Shown in pieces: positions 30,910-36,189 of a DNA stretch of 36,189 nucleotides. Position 1 is the stretch's first letter; each line of letters begins with the position of its first letter. The position numbers and the translations under genes were made by a program. The stretch is from Bacillota bacterium (GTDB lineage Bacteria > Bacillota > Proteinivoracia > UBA4975 > VEMY01), in NCBI GenBank assembly GCA_009711825.1, contig VEMY01000027.1:1-36189 (forward strand), in the 5' to 3' direction. The notes beneath the pieces are model-generated. The model was not told the origin of the DNA, did not search any database, and saw nothing but the letters and a program-made list of their open reading frames with translations.

Positions 30910-31080
30910 TTAAGAAGCTTGAGCTTGGTCTTTTTTGTGAACTCTGAACCCCAGAATGGCTGGGAGCAGCGTTAAGTTTAGCACTAAACTGACTGCTCGG
31001 CCCAACACCACCTGCAAAGCGCCCCAATAACTTATCGCAATAAGTGGGTGTAAAGTTCGAGATGCTGTAGACCTGGGGTT
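30910..31080 (-). pseudogene. Possible C-terminal remnant of a membrane protein
   Basis: The minus strand is open for 56 codons with no start codon. It reads HPLIAISYWGALQVV, then LVLNLTLLPAILGFRVHKKD, and ends at TAA 30910-30912 just before the terminator hairpin. The hydrophobic stretch followed by a charged tail looks like a real protein end. No family is recognised, and chance cannot be excluded. Confidence 0.3.
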
Positions 31081-31167
31081 TTAAGTTAGATGCAATCGTG
31101 CTAAAGTATGTCTAGGTCACCACATGATGTACACACATTGATTTAGTCGGGCTGCTGAGGTGGAGAA

Positions 31168-31599
31168 ATGTTTTCAAAGCTTTTTCGCTATGAGGTAAAA
31201 TTGAATCTGGTTATCATCGTTGTTGTGTTTATGGTTTATCTCTTCAACCAGCTGGTTCTCAAGCAGCTTACCTGGCATTTCTTTGTGCACTGGTATATAA
31301 ACGACATTTTGGCTGCACCATTGCTGCTGGGCTATTCAAATATTTTACTGGCCCTCAGTCCATACAAGCTACGTATTGCCGGCTTGGGGCCCGTTCTGCT
31401 GTTTATGCTGGTTGTAGGCCTATTCTGGGAAGTGGTCACCCCTCTGTACAAACCCACAAGCGTTGGCGATCCCTGGGATTTAGTGGCGTATCTGACCGGT
31501 GGGGGTATTTATCTTATCGCTTTTCGGGCTCTAAGCAGGACTCAACTGTTTTTGGAGCGAGTTATTTATAGACATTCTGGTGTGAAAGAGGGTGTATAA
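31168..31599 (+). CDS. Integral membrane protein, 143 residues, unknown family
   Basis: ATG 31168 follows GAGGTGGAG. There are four hydrophobic segments: about 13-32 (LNLVIIVVVFMVYLF), 45-62, 70-90 (IAGLGPVLLFMLVVGLFWEVV) and 110-122. The stretch FWEVVTPLYKPTSVGDPWDLVAYLTGG recalls VanZ-like or related small membrane families (WE and GDxxD motifs), but I cannot assign it firmly. It is followed 2 bases later by a tiny membrane ORF. Confidence 0.6.
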   Translation: MFSKLFRYEVKLNLVIIVVVFMVYLFNQLVLKQLTWHFFVHWYINDILAAPLLLGYSNILLALSPYKLRIAGLGPVLLFMLVVGLFWEVVTPLYKPTSVGDPWDLVAYLTGGGIYLIAFRALSRTQLFLERVIYRHSGVKEGV

Positions 31600-31601
31600 T
31601 C

Positions 31602-31691
31602 TTGGCAGAGCAGCAGATTAGCGGTTGTCAGTGGGTTTTTATCATCGCAGGCGGCATTATCGTGGCAGTATTGTTCTTATCGCTATTTTAA
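31602..31691 (+). CDS. 29-residue single-span membrane peptide
   Basis: TTG 31602 follows AGAGGGTG at a normal distance. The peptide starts MAEQQISGCQW and ends VAVLFLSLF; residues 11-29 are a transmembrane segment. Its position directly after the 143-residue membrane protein, and a terminator 10 bases after its stop, suggest a real two-gene unit. It may be a small accessory subunit, but this is inferred. Confidence 0.5.
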   Translation: MAEQQISGCQWVFIIAGGIIVAVLFLSLF

Positions 31692-31701
31692 AGAACGATT
31701 G

Positions 31702-31728
31702 AAAAGCCCTTTGCGAGGGCTTTTTTTG
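31702..31728 (+). terminator. Rho-independent terminator
   Basis: AAAGCCCT, loop TTGCG, AGGGCTTTTTTT: a typical stem and T-run after the small membrane peptide. Confidence 0.9.
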
Positions 31729-31814
31729 TTGCCCCCGGACATACGTTCAAACCTCCCCTTGTCTTGTTCTAATGTCTATGCCCGGACTGCTTTTTTGGCA
31801 CTACCATTAAAGCA

Positions 31815-31846
31815 TATACTCCATTTTCGGCATAAAATGGAGTATA
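31815..31846. promoter_or_regulatory. Perfect inverted repeat upstream of the cysteine-rich gene
   Basis: TATACTCCATTTT (31815-31827) and AAAATGGAGTATA (31834-31846) are perfect 13-bp arms separated by CGGCAT. The dyad ends 8 bases before the AGGAG of the next gene. It contains a -10-like TATACT and may be an operator or an RNA switch controlling translation. Confidence 0.6.
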
Positions 31847-31866
31847 ACAAAACAGGAGTTGGTTAT

Positions 31867-32946
31867 GTGCGAACGCTTACGGGCTGCACTGCCGGACCAG
31901 TAAGTTTGGATCTGATGTTTATGGAACCGCTCGCTGATGGTTTTGTCAAAGCTACAGCCGTCATTCAGATATTATTTATGCTGGAAATAACGGAAAATGA
32001 CCAAGTAATGCTGGTGGGCTGCTCCAAGTTTTTCACTAAAGAATTGAAGCTGTATGCGCCAGATTTAGGTCTGCTTGATGGCAGCTTAGAGGGTAAGGCG
32101 GAGTGCTTGGCAGCAAGCTTAATTAATGATTTTGAGGCCAGCGTTATCATAGCTGCTCATGCTGTCATTGGCGTTCAAGGGCCTGTGCAGCTGTTGGTTC
32201 CCGCACTTGGATACTGTCTACAAGATAATAAAGAAATGAAGTTTAAAACGGAATGTATACAGGTGGAGAAGTTCTACGACCGTTGCCGTCTATCTCTGTG
32301 TCAGCAAACAAATTGCCCACTGCCTCATGATGTGCCGTTACATGGGCTCCATTTTCCCTGCCCCATGCCCCTGGCACGAACCAGGGGGTTCTGGGGAACA
32401 GGGAGAGGAGGAATACGCCGCCTGATTCAACAAGGCGTAGTCGATCTGCGCCAATATGTAGAAAATGTGTTATTACCGATTGTTGGTCCCGGAGGATTTT
32501 CACCCTTTATCAACAGTTGGTATGACCCTAATCTTTTTTTGCCTGAACCCAATATACAGGGGATCTACGACAGGACAATAGAACTTTACGAATCACCAAT
32601 AATAGGCATGACCCGGATTCAATTGGCTATCCAGCTACTAACCACCTGGCAAAACGTTGTGACCACCGCCAATCAGTTTCTTAATCCCGGAATCGTTTGC
32701 CTGAGCGGAGACTCTAGTTTTGCCATGGCGGAAATCGTAGATTTTAATCCTCTGAACTGCACATTCACTATTGATGAAACCAGTTTTGCACCAATCCAGG
32801 ATATATTGTCTGACACCGAGCAGATTCTTGCCCAGTGCTGCCCTGCCTTAGCCGGCCCCTGTCAGCTTAATATGGCGCATATCTCCGCGCTTATTGGCTT
32901 GCTTGACATGATCAACAACAACCATGTTTTTGCTATGTTGCCTTAG
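31867..32946 (+). CDS. Cysteine-rich protein of unknown family, 359 residues
   Basis: GTG 31867 is chosen because AGGAG (31854-31858) is 8 bases upstream; an ATG two bases earlier is out of frame and stops after 12 codons. The product has 14 cysteines and no signal peptide. The N-terminal half (FVKATAVIQILFMLEI, then VMLVGCSKFFTKELKLYAP and ASVIIAAHAVIGVQGP) has a strand pattern faintly like DUF3794 spore-coat-type domains, which I cannot confirm. The centre (HFPCPMPLARTRGFWGTGRG) is encoded by a large hairpin that looks like an inserted repeat. The second half is rich in Asn, Pro and hydrophobics (IVGPGGFSPFINSWYDPNLF). Confidence 0.55.
   Translation: MRTLTGCTAGPVSLDLMFMEPLADGFVKATAVIQILFMLEITENDQVMLVGCSKFFTKELKLYAPDLGLLDGSLEGKAECLAASLINDFEASVIIAAHAVIGVQGPVQLLVPALGYCLQDNKEMKFKTECIQVEKFYDRCRLSLCQQTNCPLPHDVPLHGLHFPCPMPLARTRGFWGTGRGGIRRLIQQGVVDLRQYVENVLLPIVGPGGFSPFINSWYDPNLFLPEPNIQGIYDRTIELYESPIIGMTRIQLAIQLLTTWQNVVTTANQFLNPGIVCLSGDSSFAMAEIVDFNPLNCTFTIDETSFAPIQDILSDTEQILAQCCPALAGPCQLNMAHISALIGLLDMINNNHVFAMLP
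32354..32404. repeat. Large imperfect hairpin inside the coding sequence
   Basis: TTCCCTG, CCCCA and CCCCTGG pair in turn with CCAGGGG, TGGGG and CAGGGA around loop CACGAA. The element is GC-rich compared with its surroundings and lies in frame inside the cysteine-rich gene. It may be an inserted REP-type palindrome. Confidence 0.6.
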
Positions 32947-33890
32947 CCGGACAAGGGACCTGTCCCCTTGTCCGGTTTTTATTGCCCTTGGCCAGGGGGC
33001 AGTGATCTTCATACCAGGTTGGGATTATTGTCTCAAAGTCGCGGTAATAGGTTAGCATTTCCCTGGCGTTGCTAAGCATGGTTTCAATCTCTTGTTGACC
33101 GTAATTTTTAGGCCAGAGAATTCGTGGCAATGTACAGAGCCATCAGGCGGAAAAACTCTTTTGGTGGGGAATCCTGAAAGTAGCCCTTAATTTTCCCGGC
33201 GGCGAATGCCGGGCTTACACTTATTGAGAATACAATCCGGTTAAACTCCTCCCAGGGATCGCCGAAATCACTGCGGTTGAAGTCGATGACACCAACCCTC
33301 TGCTCGGGCGTGATAACCATATTACCGGTATGAAAATCTCCGTGTTGGAACGTTTGGGGACGGTTATGTAGCAAGTGCCTGTTCCCGCTCACAAAGGCAA
33401 GGATTATTTCTTCATTGGAGAGTTTGATGCCGCAGTTATTATAGTTTTCCAGGTTTTTGTCTAGCTTGCGGTTAAATCTCGGTCCCCAGGGTTCTGCTGT
33501 TTCGGGTGCCGGTATGCGGTGGATTTGGCTTAGCAAATGACCCGCTTCATAGCCAAGGGCAAATTGCCTCTCTTCCGGCAATAGCGGTAGACTGCTCCCC
33601 GCATCCTGGCCCTCCACCCAGGTGAGAATGGTGAAAACCTCGCTGCCCTCGTTGCAATAGCCAAAGTCCAGGGGGCGGGGAATGTTGAGCCCCAAGTTCG
33701 TTAGCTGACTAAGGATTTTGTACTGCATCCTTTTGCGTTCATATGATGCTGCCGGGCTGAGGCGCAGCAGCAGTTTTTCACCACTTTTGGTTTCAATGTA
33801 ATACTTTTTGTCCTCAGACCAACCCTTATTAATTGGCTGCATCTTGGTAAAGGTATTGTACTGGATAATAGTCTGCAATTTTATCACCAC
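32933..33890 (-). pseudogene. Aminoglycoside phosphotransferase-fold kinase with C-terminal frameshift
   Basis: The main frame (33108-33890, 260 residues) is an APH/choline-kinase-fold protein. It has FQHGDFHTGNMVI (catalytic HGD loop) and GVIDFNRSDFGDPWEEF (metal-binding DF), and the start NKGWSEDKKYYIET. It stops after LYIATNSLA. The next frame continues in homologous style, WPKNYGQQEIETML, then YYRDFETIIPTWYEDH, so a few bases are missing near 33117. The C-terminal helix pair is therefore lost. The restored end runs into repeat copy C. Relatives phosphorylate antibiotics, sugars or small amines; the substrate is unknown. The start (GTG 33890 or an inner TTG) is uncertain. Confidence 0.8.
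32947..32975. repeat. Family-1 palindromic repeat, copy C
   Basis: Identical to copy A (1829-1857). It begins at the first base after the stop of the cysteine-rich gene and lies at the 3' end of the converging kinase gene, so it may serve both as terminator. Confidence 0.85.
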
Positions 33891-33901
33891 TTTCGCAGAT
33901 A

Positions 33902-33927
33902 GTGGACAAGGCTACCCCCTTGGCCGG
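33902..33927. repeat. Family-1 palindromic repeat, degenerate copy D
   Basis: GTGGACAAGG, then CTACCC, then CCTTGGCCGG keep the arm pattern of family 1 with a shortened centre. It touches the stop codon of the SDR gene (33928-33930). Confidence 0.6.
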
Positions 33928-34704
33928 TTACTTCATCATCGAGCGGGCCATTTTCGTCACCAGGCGCCGGGGAGCGAGGTTGACAGCGGCGGCCAGCAGT
34001 TTTTCTTTGGTGCCTGGCACGACTACCCGTTGGCCCCGGAGCAGGCCTCGGTAGCCGATTCGCGCCACGGTGCTGGCGCTCATCAATCGGCCCTGGACAG
34101 ATTTTGCGTGTTCCATGCTGGCCCGCTTTTGAAAGCAGGTTTCGGTAATACCCGGGCAGAGGGTAGTTACAGTGACGCCGCTGCTTTGCAGCTCATCGGC
34201 TAGCGCTTCTGAGAAAGAGAGTACGTAGGCCTTGGTGGCGGCATATACTGCAAACAGCGGCACCGGCTGCATTGCGGCCAGCGAGGCGACATTGAGGATT
34301 TTACCCTTGCGGCTGATGAGTTCAGGCAGCAGAAACTGGGTGAGCCGGGTGAGGGCAACGACATTGGTGAGAATCATGTCCAGATTGGTGCCGCTATTGC
34401 TTTCGGAGAATAAGCCGTAGCTGCCAAATCCGGCATTGTTGACCAGGATGTCCACCGGTTGCTTGAGCTCGCCGATGCGCTCGGCCAGCTGGTCGGCGGC
34501 CATGGCCATCGAGAGATCCTGGACGATGATGAAGGTGCTAGTGCCATATTCATTCTTGAGCTCATGCGCAACAGCCTCGAGGTTTTGCTCGTTCCTGGCG
34601 ACAAGGATTACATTATAACCGTCCCGGGCAAGTAATTTACATAGCTCATAGCCGATGCCGCCAGAAGCGCCGGTGACGACAGCCGTTTTTGGCGTGGTTT
34701 CCAT
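33928..34704 (-). CDS. Short-chain dehydrogenase/reductase (SDR)
   Basis: A 258-residue NAD(P)-dependent oxidoreductase of the classical SDR type. It has the Rossmann glycine motif VTGASGGIGYEL, the NNAGFG strand, an active-site Ser in NVASLAAMQ, and YAATKAYV with the catalytic Tyr and Lys. I chose ATG 34704 because GGGGGG lies 7 bases upstream; the ATG at 34719 overlaps that site. It resembles the DltE/YqjQ-like group, whose substrates are mostly unknown. It is followed 37 bases later by the kinase gene on the same strand, so the two may be co-transcribed. Confidence 0.9.
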   Translation of the reverse strand: METTPKTAVVTGASGGIGYELCKLLARDGYNVILVARNEQNLEAVAHELKNEYGTSTFIIVQDLSMAMAADQLAERIGELKQPVDILVNNAGFGSYGLFSESNSGTNLDMILTNVVALTRLTQFLLPELISRKGKILNVASLAAMQPVPLFAVYAATKAYVLSFSEALADELQSSGVTVTTLCPGITETCFQKRASMEHAKSVQGRLMSASTVARIGYRGLLRGQRVVVPGTKEKLLAAAVNLAPRRLVTKMARSMMK

Positions 34705-34821
34705 TATGTAGCCCCCCATGTTTTTTCTGTATTATATCATGGATTTGCCTGCTCCTTGACAGTGTCATCAGTTGGGCAGATAATCAAATAAATGGATTCA
34801 TGCACCGGAAGGGGATGCATT

Positions 34822-35268
34822 ATGGAGTTTACCCTGTCTGAAGCAATCGAGTTCAGTCGCCAGGGTTCAATAGAAGCCTGGGTGCACCTGTTTCTCTGTT
34901 CGGAGGCTGGCCATAATCGTGCCTTTGCTGATGGATTGAAACAGCAGAAGCGCCATTGGGTGGGGCCCGTTCAGATTGAATTCCAACATCTTCGGCCCTG
35001 CTGTGGCCCGTCTGAGGGGATGGAGTATCAAGTCTCCCAATCCAGTTGGGAGTGGGATATGGAGATCTTCAGGCAACACCTGAACCGGGGTTGGGCGCCG
35101 CCGCCTCTGATCGCAGAAAACCGTGGAGATCACCTAAGCGTACGGGATGGCAATCATCGTCTGGAGGCGTTGAAAAGAGCAGGTTTTTCCCTGTACTGGG
35201 TGATAATCTGGGATAATGAGAGCCCTGAAAACCTCGAAAAGTGGAGGAGGGGCGCCAATGACCTATAA
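34822..35268 (+). CDS. ParB-like N-terminal domain protein paired with the methyltransferase
   Basis: A 148-residue soluble protein. ATG 34822 follows GGAAGGGG. The C-terminal part has APPPLIAENRGDHLSVRDGNHRLEALKRAGFSLYWVI; the core DGNHRLEALKRAG is the ParB/Srx-type box that binds nucleotides (CTP or ATP) in ParB and sulfiredoxin-like folds. No helix-turn-helix is present, so it is not a partitioning protein. The stop overlaps the methyltransferase start by 11 bases, implying a joint function. Its role is unknown. Confidence 0.7.
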   Translation: MEFTLSEAIEFSRQGSIEAWVHLFLCSEAGHNRAFADGLKQQKRHWVGPVQIEFQHLRPCCGPSEGMEYQVSQSSWEWDMEIFRQHLNRGWAPPPLIAENRGDHLSVRDGNHRLEALKRAGFSLYWVIIWDNESPENLEKWRRGANDL

Positions 35269-35968
35269 ATTTGCCACATGTAGAAGTAATTATCAGGATC
35301 TGTCCAGCGGCAGGGTGTTGTATAATCAGCGGGGTACAACCGCTTTTCCTGTCCGTCTGGCCAGCGAGCTGTTCCAACGCTGCGCGGCGTTGCTCCCCAA
35401 ATCCGGACCATACACCGTTTACGACCCCTGCTGTGGCGGCGCGTATCTTTTGACCGCCTTGGGCTTTCTGCATCGGCAGGACATTGCCGCAATCTACGGC
35501 TCTGACATAGATAGCGAAGTTGTTCAGTTGGCGGGGAAAAACCTGGCGCTCCTAAATCATGCCGGGATGGAGCGACGTACGGATGAGCTCCAGGCACTGC
35601 TGGAGCAATATAAAAAGGAGTCCCACCGCGAAGCAGTTATCAGCGCGCAAAGGCTTCGGCAGATGATTAAGGAGCCCCTGGCTAGTAAGACGTTTATTGC
35701 TGACATAACTAATTCAGGTCTCGGACTGAAAGATATTGACATGGTGATCACCGATCTGCCTTATGGTGAGCTGGTGCAGTGGAGCGGAGCCGATGAGGAA
35801 GAGGCCATCCGGGCCATGTTCACCAACCTCCAGCCAACGCTTGCGCCACAGGGTGTGGTTGCAGTTGTCATCAGAAAAAAGATTGTTATCAATCCGATGG
35901 GCTACAAAAGGCTGGCCAGATTTAAGGTCGGGCGGCGGCAGGCCTTTATCTTCACCCGGGTAAGGTGA
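35258..35968 (+). CDS. AviRa-like 23S rRNA methyltransferase
   Basis: A 236-residue SAM-dependent methyltransferase. The SAM motif is YDPCCGGAYLLTALGFLH and the catalytic-type motif VITDLPYGE. The opening (GTTAFPVRLASELFQRC) and KNLALLNHAGM closely recall AviRa of Streptomyces, which methylates a guanine of 23S rRNA and gives resistance to the orthosomycin avilamycin. AviRa is also about 250 residues. ATG 35258 follows GGAGGAGGGG. The family resemblance is from memory and strong. Actual resistance activity is inferred, and a housekeeping rRNA role is possible. Confidence 0.82.
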   Translation: MTYKFATCRSNYQDLSSGRVLYNQRGTTAFPVRLASELFQRCAALLPKSGPYTVYDPCCGGAYLLTALGFLHRQDIAAIYGSDIDSEVVQLAGKNLALLNHAGMERRTDELQALLEQYKKESHREAVISAQRLRQMIKEPLASKTFIADITNSGLGLKDIDMVITDLPYGELVQWSGADEEEAIRAMFTNLQPTLAPQGVVAVVIRKKIVINPMGYKRLARFKVGRRQAFIFTRVR

Positions 35969-35978
35969 TGGTTGGTGG

Positions 35979-36007
35979 TTTACAATTCCAATGCTTTCCG
36001 CTATACT
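35979..36007 (+). promoter_or_regulatory. Promoter of the fluoride riboswitch transcript
   Basis: TTTACA (35979-35984) and TATACT (36002-36007) with a 17-bp spacer. Transcription would start about at the first riboswitch base (36014). Confidence 0.65.
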
Positions 36008-36009
36008 TG

Positions 36010-36076
36010 TAATGGCGATGGAGTTCGCCGGGGCAAAAGCCCAAACCGCTTGCGAGCTGATGGGGGCTGTCGCAAA
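36010..36076 (+). promoter_or_regulatory. Fluoride (crcB motif) riboswitch
   Basis: The sequence has GGCGATGGAGTTCGCC (36014-36029), then an extra hairpin (GGGGCAAAAGCCC), then AAACCGCTTGCGAGCTGATGG. The GGCGATGGnnTTCGCC start and the later AGCTGATGG match the conserved pseudoknot parts of the crcB motif. Such switches bind fluoride and turn on CrcB/Fluc fluoride exporters or other fluoride-resistance genes. The controlled gene lies beyond the right edge. Confidence 0.75.
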
Positions 36077-36189
36077 ACGTTTAATTATTAACGTAGGGCG
36101 ATAGCTCTTTTCTCTTGTTTTTTGCCACGATTAAGGCTTATCTCCCCAGTTGTGCTCTGTTTTTGGGCATAACAAAACAGGGGAAGGGG
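36077..36189 (+). other. Leader downstream of the riboswitch, no gene visible
   Basis: The stretch is T-rich and includes CTGTTTT (36157-36163) pairing with AAAACAG (36174-36180). The expression platform of the switch probably lies here. No start codon with a clear ribosome site and long frame is seen before the window ends. Confidence 0.4.

Overview
The window looks like chromosome from an anaerobic, low-to-mid-GC Firmicute of the Clostridia or Dethiobacteria type. The support is strong GGAGG-type ribosome sites, frequent GTG and TTG starts, a SigI/RsgI pair, and an acpS – lipoprotein – alr – mazE/mazF order that recalls Bacillus subtilis acpS-ydcC-alr-ndoAI-ndoA. No 16S rRNA or other taxonomic marker is present, so the assignment is inferred from gene style.

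Left part (1-9.3 kb). An IS3-type transposase is cut by the left edge. It is followed by an HTH-Uma2 nuclease, a small membrane protein and a GntR/UTRA regulator. The regulator is divergent from a sodium-coupled amino-acid transporter of the NSS family, which carries its 33-residue MetS-like small subunit. Three GTATAC-centred operator candidates lie between regulator and transporter. Next is the wreck of a dipeptide ABC transporter operon (SBP, a dppB scrap and dppF collapsed together), then an amidohydrolase on the minus strand. A two-gene unit follows: an unknown protein and an alpha/beta-hydrolase that lacks its nucleophile.

Centre (9.4-24.7 kb). This is dense, intact and all on the plus strand. 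It holds sigI-rsgI, acpS, bifunctional NAD(P)H-hydrate repair, a CBS protein, a lipoprotein, alr, and the MazE/MazF pair. A tightly coupled seven-gene unit follows: D-cysteine-desulfhydrase-like enzyme, PuuD-like glutamine amidohydrolase, P1/DmpA aminopeptidase, asparaginase, M55/DppA D-aminopeptidase, DUF362 ferredoxin and Tex. The peptidase set suggests salvage of D-amino acids or unusual peptide bonds.

Right part (24.7-36.2 kb). This mixes intact and decaying genes. A tandem GNAT gene, an ABC exporter (ATPase and permease) and an APH-type kinase all have apparent frameshifts. Intact genes include two NIF3-like paralogues with a small membrane protein between them, a TetR regulator with a double dyad operator, an SDR, and a ParB-like/AviRa-like pair. 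A cysteine-rich protein of unknown family carries a large hairpin inside its reading frame. A fluoride (crcB) riboswitch sits at the right edge, with its target gene outside the window.

Two related families of palindromic repeats, about 29 bp long, occur through the flanks. Every copy found sits within a few bases of a stop codon, which suggests REP-like elements used as terminators. No CRISPR array, tRNA, rRNA or prophage was seen.
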